Made by a program: the position numbers and the translations under genes | Shown here: in pieces, positions 50,477 to 57,100 of the stretch | Layout: every line of letters starts with the position of its first letter | Numbering within the stretch: the stretch's first letter is position 1 | Source: Galactobacter sp. | GTDB taxonomy: Bacteria; Actinomycetota; Actinomycetes; Actinomycetales; Micrococcaceae | Length of the DNA stretch: 57,100 nt | Direction: 5' to 3' | Assembly: GCF_022712295.1 (NCBI RefSeq) | Contig: NZ_JALAGT010000088.1 | Span: 1-57,100, forward strand | The notes under the pieces: model-generated | Database searches by the model: none | What the model was told of the DNA's origin: nothing | The model's input: only the letters and a program-made list of their open reading frames with translations

Positions 50477-51079
50477 ATGCAGAATCGCCTGCGTCCACTG
50501 GGTCATGCCTGGGCTGCCTCGGGTGTGGCGGTGGCGCTCGCCGTCCTCACTCACGTCCTGGCAGGTGGACACACCCCTAATCCGGTCCTGGTCGCGGTCA
50601 CGTGGGCCCTCGGCGCCGTGGTGGCGTTGCCGTTCGCGACGCGCAAACCTAGCGGGGCTCGCTTGGCCGGACTCCTGCTCCCGGCCCAGCTGATCTATCA
50701 CCTGGCCTTCGGCGGCACTCACGTGGGTTCTCACCACACGACCGGTCACCTGCATGGTGCGGAGCTGACGGCGGCTTTGAGCCCCACGACCCACGGTGGA
50801 GCAGGCAACGAGATGCTGCTGGCTCACCTGGCCTCGGCCCTGCTCTCCGTCGCGGCGATCCGTTATGCGGAACGCAGCCTCGACGTGGTCCGCGAACTGG
50901 CAAACCACCTGGCCGACGTCGTGTGTCGGCTCGCGCGCGCGGCGCGCCTGCCGCGGGTGCCCGCCACCCGGCGTCGGGCCTGGGTCGCCAACCGGACCCC
51001 CGCAATTCTCACCGCCGTGGCCCTGCCGGGCCCGGTCTCCCGCCGCGGACCACCCGCTTTCCTCACAGCGCACGCCTGA
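50477..51079 (+). CDS. Small membrane protein of copper operon
   Basis: 200 aa with three or four membrane segments (about 12-30, 38-55, 60-78 and 112-130). A His-rich outside loop (THVGSHHTTGHLHG, about 81-94) could bind copper, and the cytoplasmic C-terminus is Arg-rich. AGGAGG at 50465-50470 gives ATG 50477. It is the first gene before the PCuAC lipoprotein and DyP peroxidase. Similar small membrane genes are often found next to PCuAC genes in actinomycetes, but I cannot name a family. Confidence 0.72.
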   Translation: MQNRLRPLGHAWAASGVAVALAVLTHVLAGGHTPNPVLVAVTWALGAVVALPFATRKPSGARLAGLLLPAQLIYHLAFGGTHVGSHHTTGHLHGAELTAALSPTTHGGAGNEMLLAHLASALLSVAAIRYAERSLDVVRELANHLADVVCRLARAARLPRVPATRRRAWVANRTPAILTAVALPGPVSRRGPPAFLTAHA

Positions 51080-51152
51080 TCGCCTCGGCAGAGGTCGTTC
51101 GGGCGCGCCAACGTGTCCCGAAGAGACCACACACAATGTTGAGGAAAACATC

Positions 51153-51683
51153 TTGAAGAAGACCTTTGCTGCCCTGTCCGCATTCGCCCTCGTCGCAGGC
51201 CTGGCCGCCTGCGGTGGCAACAATTCCAGCGAATCCAGTGGTTCCACCGACGCCGCAGCCTCCGGCAAGATCACCGTCGAAGACGCGTGGGTCAAGGCCA
51301 CCGACACGGATATGACCGCCATGTTCGGAACGGTGGAGAACGGCACGGACGAGGACCGCACCATCGTCTCCGCCGACTCCGACGTGGCCGGGATGGTGGA
51401 ACTGCACGAGACCGTCGCCGACGGCTCCGGATCCACCATGATGAAGGAGAAGAAGGACGGCTTCCCGCTTCCTGCGGGCGAGTCCAAGGAGCTGGAACCC
51501 GGCGCCGATCACGTCATGCTGATGAGCCTGGACAAGAAGCTCGCCGCCGGGGACACCGTCACGGTGACGCTCACTTTCGATGACGATTCGACCCTGGATG
51601 TCGAGGCGCCCGTGAAGCCGTTCACCGGCGCCAAGGAGACCTACGCTCCCTCCGAAGAGGCATCCACCCATGACGGACACTGA
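51153..51683 (+). CDS. PCuAC-type copper chaperone lipoprotein
   Basis: 176 aa. The signal peptide ends LAAC with Cys20 lipidated, then a Ser/Asn linker. The PCuAC cupredoxin-like domain (about 38-160) carries the Cu(I) site H-x10-M-x(about 21)-H-x-M as His85, Met96, His120 and Met122 (x23 in the middle). The C-terminal tail ends in His. It delivers copper outside the membrane, for example to cytochrome oxidase or a copper enzyme. The TTG start at 51153 has GAGGAAA upstream. It overlaps the DyP gene by 14 bases. Confidence 0.88.
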   Translation: MKKTFAALSAFALVAGLAACGGNNSSESSGSTDAAASGKITVEDAWVKATDTDMTAMFGTVENGTDEDRTIVSADSDVAGMVELHETVADGSGSTMMKEKKDGFPLPAGESKELEPGADHVMLMSLDKKLAAGDTVTVTLTFDDDSTLDVEAPVKPFTGAKETYAPSEEASTHDGH

Positions 51684-52914
51684 CCGTCGTTCCTTCCTCC
51701 GTGGCGGCCTGATCGCCGCCACGGGGGCGGCGGCCGGCGCCGCCGTGGGTGTGGCCGGGGGAGCGGCCCTTGTGCGCGACGACGGTGGCCGGGTCGGCGC
51801 CTCCGGGACCTCGGCGGGTGACGCCGAGGCGTCGGGCAGTGGCGCCTTCGGCACCGAGACCGTCTCGGCCGGCTCCGGCAGGCAACCCGGGGTGGACACC
51901 GCGCCGGGCGCGCACGCCATCTTCCGGGCCTACAACCTGAAGGACGGGGTGAGTGCATCCAAGATCAAAGGCTGGCTGATGCTGCTCTCCGACGACATCG
52001 CCCGGCTCATGTCGGGGCGTCCGGTGTTGGCGGACGTGGAGCCCGAACTCGGCGCGGACCCGTCGTCCCTCACGGTGACCCTGGGGTTCGGTCCGGGCAT
52101 GGTTTCGGGGCTCGGCGCATCCGTGCCCTCCTGGCTGGCTCCCCTGCCGAAGTACAGGATCGATCGCCTGGAGAAGCGCTGGGGGCAGGCCGATCTGGTC
52201 TTGCAGATCACCTGCGACGATCCGCTGACCCTGGCCCACGCGGATCGCGTACTGCAACGTGAGTGCGCGCCGTTCGGTGAGGTCGCCTGGGTTCAGGAGG
52301 GGTTCCGCTACGCCCGCGGTTCGCGGCCGGACGGGACCACCATGCGCAACCTGTTCGGCCAGGTGGACGGGACCACGAACCCGCGTCCGGGGACGTAGGA
52401 CTTAGACTCTCTGGTTTATCGAACCGGCTCCGATGCCTTCGGGGACGGCTCCACCACCCTGGTGCTGCGGCGGATCTTCATGGACCTGGACTCTTGGGAC
52501 GAGGTGGACCGCTCGGCGCGCGAGGACGCGGTGGGCCGTCGCCTGTCCACCGGTGGTCCGGTGACTGGAGGTAAGGAACATGCCGAGCCGGATTTCGAGG
52601 CCAAACAGGGGCTGGTGACCAAGGTCGCCGACTTCGCCCATGTGCGCCGTGCCCGGACCGGGGACGACGCGCAGCGGATCTTCCGGCGTGCGTATAACTA
52701 CGCCGCGCCGGGAGCCGCCGGGGACTCGACGGACCGGGCCGGGCTGCTCTTCGCCGCCTACCAGGCCGACCCTGTGAAGCAGTTCCACCCCATCCAGGCG
52801 CGCCTGGCGGAGCTGGACATGATGAACGAGTGGACCCACCCGGTGGGTTCCGCAGTGTTCTGGATCCCGCCCGCCGCACAGGCCGGTGGGTCCATCGGGG
52901 AGGGGCTGTTCTAG
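51670..52914 (+). pseudogene. Tat-exported DyP-type peroxidase interrupted by an in-frame TAG
   Basis: The frame 51670-52914 would code 414 aa with one internal stop, TAG at 52396-52398 (codon 243); both sides are in the same frame. Twin-arginine signal DRRSFLRGG, then a hydrophobic segment. DyP motif GQVDGT has the catalytic Asp233 ten codons before the TAG. After it come DLDSLVYRTG, FAHVRRARTG with the proximal haem His (about 324), and RIFRRAYNY with the distal Arg. The 242-aa product lacks haem His and Arg, so should be inactive unless TAG is read through. Operon with PCuAC parallels the DyP/copper-chaperone loci of Streptomyces. Confidence 0.85.
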
Positions 52915-52926
52915 AGCTCTTGGGTT

Positions 52927-53409
52927 CTAGAGTTCCTGCTGTCGGTGGTGGTCCAGCTTGGCGTGGATCTTGGCCAGGACCGTCTTGAGGGTGTCCTGCT
53001 CTTCTTGCGTCAGGGCGTCGAAGACCGTCTCTTGAACGAATCTGACGTGATGGGGCGCGGCCGCCTCGATGGTGGCCCGCCCCTTCGCGGTGAGGTGGAC
53101 GTCGTGTCCGCGCCGGTCGCAGAGACTGGGGACGCGTTCGATGAGTCCCTTGGCTTCCATGCGCCGCAGCAGGTGGGAGAGGCGGCTGCGTTCCCAGCCA
53201 AGATCCGAGGCGGTGTCGGAGGGGCGCAGCTGGTCGTTCTCCGACTCGGAGAGGGTGGCCAGCACGGAGTATTCACCCGTTGACAGGTCGCTGTCATGGC
53301 TGAGTTGCCGGTCCATGGCGGAGGGGAAGGCCCAGACGAAGGAGCGCAGGCTGCGCCACAAGGTCTGCTCGTCCTCGTTGAGCCACCTGGGTGCTTCGTT
53401 GTCTGCCAT
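52927..53409 (-). CDS. MarR-family regulator divergent from hydroquinone reductase
   Basis: 160 aa. A winged HTH (RPSDTASDLGWERSRLSHLL, MEAKGLIERVPSLCDRRGHD wing, about 65-110). GGAGGA before ATG 53409 is better than the ATG at 53421. It contains a single Cys in the wing (CDRRG), which could sense oxidants or quinones. A perfect TTGACGCGTCAA palindrome lies between it and the divergent reductase gene, as expected for a self-regulating repressor of both. Confidence 0.88.
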   Translation of the reverse strand: MADNEAPRWLNEDEQTLWRSLRSFVWAFPSAMDRQLSHDSDLSTGEYSVLATLSESENDQLRPSDTASDLGWERSRLSHLLRRMEAKGLIERVPSLCDRRGHDVHLTAKGRATIEAAAPHHVRFVQETVFDALTQEEQDTLKTVLAKIHAKLDHHRQQEL

Positions 53410-53425
53410 TTCATCCTCCATATGC

Positions 53426-53437
53426 TTGACGCGTCAA
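53426..53437. promoter_or_regulatory. MarR operator TTGACGCGTCAA
   Basis: A perfect 12-bp palindrome in the 51-bp gap between the MarR gene (start 53409) and the reductase gene (start 53461). It can serve as a -35 element (TTGACG) for the reductase as well, so MarR binding would block RNA polymerase. Confidence 0.7.
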
Positions 53438-53460
53438 TCATAACGCGGGATGCTGGAGGA

Positions 53461-54564
53461 ATGAAACAGGAGCCAGCTCAGGGGAGCTACGTCGAGGCCG
53501 GGGAATTCAACCGGGACACGAACTATATCGAGGACCGGATCGTGGCCGATCCTGCCGCGATCAGAGAGCTGCCGGCGCCGATCGAATCCAAGATCGGCGC
53601 GCTCGGCTACGGGCTCAGTGAGGGTGCAGAGGCGTGGCCTGTCGAGGCCGGACGCTACCGGCTCGTCGCTGCACGCGCCTGCCCTTGGGCTCACCGCACC
53701 GTGATCGTCCGTCGGCTCCTCGGTCTCGAGGATGTCATCTCCCTCGGGATGCCCGGGCCAACGCATGACGCGCGTTCGTGGACATTCGACCTGGACCCGG
53801 ACGGCCGCGATCCGGTGCTCGGGACCGAGCGGTTACAGGAGAACTACTTCAAGCGCTTCCCGGACTACCCGCGCGGGATCACCGTCCCGGCGCTGGTTGA
53901 CGTACCTTCAGGGGCAGTGGTCACCAACAATTACCCGCAGATCACCCTGGACTTCTCGACCCAATGGCGCGAATTCCACCGTGAGGGTGCCCCGGATCTG
54001 CTGCCTGATGACAAGCTGGAGGAGATGTGGCCCGTCATCAAGCACGTATTCACCGAGGTCAACAACGGCGTCTACCGTTGCGGGTTCGCCGGCTCCCAAG
54101 AGGCCTACGAGGCTGCGTACGCCCGGCTCTGGGACGCCATGGACTGGCTCGAAACCCGGCTGGAGAACCAGCGATACCTCATGGGGGAGACCATCACCGA
54201 GGCCGACGTCCGCCTCTTCACCACGCTGGTGCGCTTCGACCCCGTCTACCACGGGCACTTCAAGTGCAATCGCAACAAGCTCTCCGAGATGCCCAACCTC
54301 TGGGCCTACGCCCGCGACCTGTTCCAGACCCCCGGCTTCGGGGACACCGTGGACTTCACCCAGATCAAGCAGCACTACTACGGCGTGCACCGCGACATCA
54401 ATCCGACGGGGATCGTGCCCGTGGGACCGGACCTCTCCAATTGGCTGACGCCGCACGGCCGCGAGGCACTGGGTGGCTCGCCGTTCGGGGACGGGACGGC
54501 ACCCGGTCCTGTGCGCGAATCGGAGCGAGTGGCCGCAGGTCACAACCCCCTCTACCCCGCCTGA
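53461..54564 (+). CDS. Xi-class GST, glutathionyl-hydroquinone reductase-like
   Basis: 367 aa. The thioredoxin-fold N-terminal domain has the catalytic Cys in RACPWAHRTVIVRRLLGLED (about residue 72); the helical C-terminal domain runs from about 180 (ITEADVRLFTTLVRFDPVYH; FKCNRNKLSEMPNLWAYARD). It matches the ECM4/YqjG family, which strips thiol adducts from hydroquinones. Actinomycetes use mycothiol, so the donor is probably mycothiol rather than glutathione (inference). The N-terminus FNRDTNYIEDRI is family-typical, which supports ATG 53461 although GGAGGA is directly adjacent. Divergent MarR suggests quinone induction. Confidence 0.92.
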   Translation: MKQEPAQGSYVEAGEFNRDTNYIEDRIVADPAAIRELPAPIESKIGALGYGLSEGAEAWPVEAGRYRLVAARACPWAHRTVIVRRLLGLEDVISLGMPGPTHDARSWTFDLDPDGRDPVLGTERLQENYFKRFPDYPRGITVPALVDVPSGAVVTNNYPQITLDFSTQWREFHREGAPDLLPDDKLEEMWPVIKHVFTEVNNGVYRCGFAGSQEAYEAAYARLWDAMDWLETRLENQRYLMGETITEADVRLFTTLVRFDPVYHGHFKCNRNKLSEMPNLWAYARDLFQTPGFGDTVDFTQIKQHYYGVHRDINPTGIVPVGPDLSNWLTPHGREALGGSPFGDGTAPGPVRESERVAAGHNPLYPA

Positions 54565-54591
54565 GCCGCCTCGTGTGATTCGATTGAACGC

Positions 54592-55476
54592 ATGACGATC
54601 ATCGCTGCAGCGGACGGCTCCGCGCTCGGCAACCCCGGGCCTGCCGGATGGGCCTGGTACATCGACGAGAACGCCTGGCACGCCGGCGGGTGGAAACACG
54701 GCACCAACAACATGGGCGAGCTCATGGCCGTGTTGGACCTGCTCAACTCCACCGAGTCCGTGCGCGAGCAGCCCCTACAGATCCTCTGCGACTCCCAGTA
54801 CGTCATCAACTGCCTCACCAAATGGATGAAGGGCTGGAAGAAGAAGGGGTGGAAGAAGGCCGACGGTAAGCCGGTCCTCAACCAGGACCTGTTGAAGGAA
54901 CTCGATGCTGCGCTCGCCGGCCGCGACGTCACCTTCGAATGGGTCAAGGGCCACGCCGGGCATCCCCTCAACGAGGCCGCGGACACGCGTGCCAACGGCG
55001 CGGCCAAGGCCTACCAGGCCGGCAAGGCACCTCAGGCTGGGCCCGGATTCACCAAAATGCCCGACGGCGTGACGCCCGGTACCGCCACCACCGCGCCTGG
55101 GCGCGGTGAGGCACCCACCGGTGACGAGGCGTCGGGCATGGGACCCGTGGACATGGCCCTGACGCTCGAGGCCGAGGTCATGGACGCCATCGAGAACGGC
55201 GATCGGTCCACCCTGAAAGTCCTGCTCTCCCCTCAGTTCCGCGGCGTGAGCCACCGCGGTGAGTTGGTGAATGCCGCACTGGTGGTGGATGCGGAGTCGG
55301 GCCGTCCCGTGGCCGACGGTGTGGAGCGGCTGTTGGAGGAGGCAGTTTCATCCTCCGTTGTTCAACTGGCCTACCGGATTCATCGCGGCGATTCCTCGTC
55401 CGTGGTCACCAGCTGGTGGCGGCGCGAGGACGCGGCCTGGAAGTGTTTCTTCCGCCAGGAGACCCCGGAATCCTGA
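54592..55476 (+). CDS. rnhA: Ribonuclease HI with C-terminal NTF2-like extension
   Basis: 294 aa. The RNase HI domain is residues 1-145 with the DEDD set Asp8 (AADGSALGNPGP), Glu43 (NMGELMAVL), Asp67 (LCDSQYVI) and Asp131, plus the flexible-loop His124 (GHAGHPLNEAAD) and a basic WKKKGWKKADGK handle. A Pro/Gly/Thr linker (148-180) leads to a second domain (about 185-294; LEAEVMDAIENGDRSTLKVL, SSVVTSWWRREDAAWKCFF) resembling DUF4440/SnoaL-like folds. It degrades RNA in RNA:DNA hybrids. The added domain is not part of classical RnhA. Confidence 0.9.
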   Translation: MTIIAAADGSALGNPGPAGWAWYIDENAWHAGGWKHGTNNMGELMAVLDLLNSTESVREQPLQILCDSQYVINCLTKWMKGWKKKGWKKADGKPVLNQDLLKELDAALAGRDVTFEWVKGHAGHPLNEAADTRANGAAKAYQAGKAPQAGPGFTKMPDGVTPGTATTAPGRGEAPTGDEASGMGPVDMALTLEAEVMDAIENGDRSTLKVLLSPQFRGVSHRGELVNAALVVDAESGRPVADGVERLLEEAVSSSVVQLAYRIHRGDSSSVVTSWWRREDAAWKCFFRQETPES

Positions 55477-55487
55477 AGGCTCTTGAG

Positions 55488-55503
55488 GGCAGGCTTTCCT
55501 GCC
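55488..55503 (+). terminator. Short hairpin after RNase HI gene
   Basis: GGCAGG-CTTT-CCTGCC, a 6-bp GC-rich stem with a 4-base loop, 11 bases past the stop of the RNase HI gene. Confidence 0.5.
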
Positions 55504-55539
55504 TGGAAACCCCGTGCGGACCGGAGTATTCATGGTGGC

Positions 55540-56274
55540 ATGAGCATCCCCGACTCCCGCGGTGACCGGAGTTTCCACCCCGGAGAAGAACACACCGAAA
55601 GCCTCGCCTCACGACTGAACTGGTTGCGTGCCGGAGTGTTGGGTGCCAACGACGGGATCGTGTCGGTGGCCGCGGTCATGGTCGGTATGGCCGGCGCCAC
55701 CGAAGAGGTCTGGCCCATCATCGTGGCCGGAGCCGCTGCGGTGTTGGGCGGCGCCATCTCCATGGCGCTTGGCGAGTACGTCTCCGTCTCCTCTCAGAAG
55801 GATGCGCAGGAGGCCATGATCGTCAAGGAACGGCATGAGCTGGAGACCATGCCGGAGGAGGAACTCGAGGAACTGACGGGCCTGTATCAAGACCGGGGTC
55901 TCTCTCGAGACACGGCCGAGCTGGTGGCTCGGGAACTCACGGCGAAGGACGCGTTGAGTGCTCACCTGGAAACGGAGCTGCACCTGAACCAGGACGACAT
56001 TCCGTCCCCATGGTCGGCTGCTGGGGCGTCCGCGGTGGCGTTCCTGACCGGTGCTGCGTTGCCGTTCCTGATGTCGGTGCTGCTGCCAGTGGCTCTACGT
56101 GTGCCGCTGACGTTCGTTGCCGTGGTCGTGGCCTTGGCCCTGACCGGTGCCGTCGGTGCCTGGCTGGGTGGTGCTCGGCCTGCTTGGGCTGCGCTGCGCA
56201 CGGTGGTTGGTGGAGCCCTGGCCCTGACAGCCACCTGGCTGATCGGCACGTGGCTCGGAACGGGAATGGGATGA
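55540..56274 (+). CDS. VIT1/CCC1-family Fe2+/Mn2+ transporter
   Basis: 244 aa with five membrane segments: TM1 region WLRAGVLGANDGIVSVAAVM, TM2 with GGAISMALGEYVSVSSQ, a cytoplasmic metal-binding helical insert rich in Glu (about 88-150, ETMPEEELEELTGLYQDRGL), then three C-terminal helices. The TM1 Asp and TM2 Met/Gly-Glu residues form the transport path in VIT1. It exports Fe2+ or Mn2+ from the cytosol in exchange for protons. ATG 55540 has only a weak ribosome site. Confidence 0.92.
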   Translation: MSIPDSRGDRSFHPGEEHTESLASRLNWLRAGVLGANDGIVSVAAVMVGMAGATEEVWPIIVAGAAAVLGGAISMALGEYVSVSSQKDAQEAMIVKERHELETMPEEELEELTGLYQDRGLSRDTAELVARELTAKDALSAHLETELHLNQDDIPSPWSAAGASAVAFLTGAALPFLMSVLLPVALRVPLTFVAVVVALALTGAVGAWLGGARPAWAALRTVVGGALALTATWLIGTWLGTGMG

Positions 56275-56300
56275 GTCCGCGTACGGGTTTGGCGAGAGAG

Positions 56301-57100
56301 TCAGAACAGGGTGGCGAGTGAGGGGACCGAACCTGGTTCCCGAGCAATGGTCCTGCCTCGTGCAGCGGCCCTGCCTTCGGGGGTGTCGTCATCCTGATCT
56401 GCTTTCAGGCCGTACTTACGTAGGAGCGGTTCCATGCGGGCGCTCAACCACGACCGATACTCGCGGGACGCGTAGGAGGATTTGGCGTACATCCGCCGAT
56501 AGCGGGGGAGTAGTTCGGCGTGAGTTTCGCCCAGCCACTTCATGAACCACTCCCTGGCACCAGGGCGCAGATGCAACGCCCCGTAAATCACCTTCGTTGC
56601 GCCCGATTCCGCTATCGAGCGCACCGCGTGTTCAAGGTGCTCCATGGTGTCTGTCAGGGCGGGCAGGATCGGCATCAGGAACACGGTCACATCGAAGCCG
56701 AGCTCGGCGGCTGCTCGTACCGTTTGGAGGCGGGCGGACGCGCGGGGCGTTCCTGGTTCCACCGACTGCTGCAGGTTGTCGTCGAAGAACGCGATGGACA
56801 TGCTCAGGTCCACCGGGACGTCCTCCGCAGCCCGGGCCAGCAGGGGGAGATCCCTGCGCAGGAGTGTTCCCTTGGTGAGGACGGAGAACGGGGTTCTGTG
56901 CTGCGCCAGGGCCTCGATGATGCCCGGCATCAGGCGGTACTTGCCCTCCGCACGCTGATAGGGATCGGTGTTGGTCCCCAGTGCAACATGCTCGTGCCCC
57001 CACTTCGGCTTGGCCAGTTGGGAGGCCAGCACTTCCGCCACATTGACCTTGACGATGACCTGTTGGTCGAAGTCCAGTCCCGCGTCCAGGTCCAAGTACC
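56301..57100 (-). CDS. Rv2578c-family radical SAM protein (5' end outside window)
   Basis: The frame is open to the window edge, giving 266 codons of C-terminal sequence. It begins in YLDLDAGLDFDQQVIVKVNV, which in this family follows the CxxxCxYC iron-sulphur motif. That motif is just upstream and outside the window. Then come HVALGTNTDPYQRAEGKYRL, FSVLTKGTLLRRD and a basic C-terminal region (KSSYASREYRSWL). These proteins are annotated as SplB-like radical SAM enzymes of unknown substrate in actinomycetes. Convergent with the VIT gene. Confidence 0.9.
   Translation of the reverse strand, partial: YLDLDAGLDFDQQVIVKVNVAEVLASQLAKPKWGHEHVALGTNTDPYQRAEGKYRLMPGIIEALAQHRTPFSVLTKGTLLRRDLPLLARAAEDVPVDLSMSIAFFDDNLQQSVEPGTPRASARLQTVRAAAELGFDVTVFLMPILPALTDTMEHLEHAVRSIAESGATKVIYGALHLRPGAREWFMKWLGETHAELLPRYRRMYAKSSYASREYRSWLSARMEPLLRKYGLKADQDDDTPEGRAAARGRTIAREPGSVPSLATLF

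Noticed and set aside
51136..51156. Six-codon leader ORF (MLRKTS) before the PCuAC start
   Set aside because: It overlaps the TTG start in another frame and could arise by chance around the ribosome site.
51670..52914. DyP peroxidase read as two separate genes or as a frameshift
   Set aside because: Both parts are in the same frame; the only break is the TAG at 52396, so it is a nonsense interruption.

Overview
The window is high-G+C bacterial chromosome with strong G/C preference at third codon positions. Many genes use GTG or TTG starts, and neighbouring genes often overlap at ATGA or GTGA junctions. An Rv2578c-type radical SAM protein, an HspR-type (HAIR) operator, a CydDC pair, a WHG-type TetR protein and IclR-controlled aromatic catabolism all point to an actinomycete (Actinomycetota), probably Micrococcales or Propionibacteriales. 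I cannot name the genus. I saw no rRNA, tRNA, CRISPR array, insertion sequence or phage gene. The window starts inside an IclR regulator and ends inside a radical SAM gene.

Layout. 0-5.5 kb: lower beta-ketoadipate pathway (thiolase, two-subunit CoA-transferase, IclR regulator) divergent from a 3-hydroxyisobutyryl-CoA-hydrolase-like gene and a second IclR gene, with two tandem GTTC-N7-GAAC boxes between them. 5.5-12.4 kb: housekeeping and stress genes (TetR proteins, DUF1992, luciferase-like monooxygenase, cold-shock protein, S4 RNA-binding protein, ferritin, lipoprotein, AI-2E-family permease). 12.5-20.2 kb: complete L-rhamnose operon (MFS transporter, mutarotase, isomerase, aldolase/dehydrogenase fusion, rhamnulokinase) with a convergent LacI regulator and a LacI-type operator in front of the transporter. 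20.3-24.2 kb: Hsp20 under a HAIR-like element, an NAD(P)-binding protein and an MMPL transporter. 24.2-24.9 kb: a graveyard holding only the C-terminal ends of two divergent glycosidases, GH78 (rhamnosidase) and GH1. 25-33.3 kb: alpha/beta hydrolase, acyl-CoA dehydrogenase, DHA2 exporter with TetR, MscS channel, and an ABC/FtsX-type transporter. 33.3-37.3 kb: siderophore ABC importer. 37.5-42.2 kb: SDR, metallo-beta-lactamase-fold hydrolase, CopC, and a MarR regulator divergent from an ABC exporter. 42.3-48.8 kb: tightly coupled five-gene cluster of FMN-binding lipoprotein, ApbE, an NqrB/RnfD-like membrane domain fused to a ferredoxin-NADP-reductase-like domain, and a CydDC-like ABC pair. 49-50.4 kb: an orphan gene flanked by two copies of a structured 72-73 bp repeat. 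50.4-53 kb: copper-handling operon (His-rich membrane protein, PCuAC lipoprotein, Tat-exported DyP peroxidase broken by an in-frame TAG). 53-57 kb: MarR with a glutathionyl-hydroquinone-reductase-like enzyme, an RNase HI fusion, a VIT/CCC1 metal transporter and the radical SAM gene.

The two most interesting systems are the flavin electron-transfer cluster with its ABC pair, and the copper/DyP operon with its nonsense codon. Long sequence-related hairpins (GGCCCGACGG-type arms) recur at gene ends and inside operons. Several clean palindromes pair with regulators encoded beside them (IclR, LacI, two MarR) or, for HspR, presumably elsewhere.
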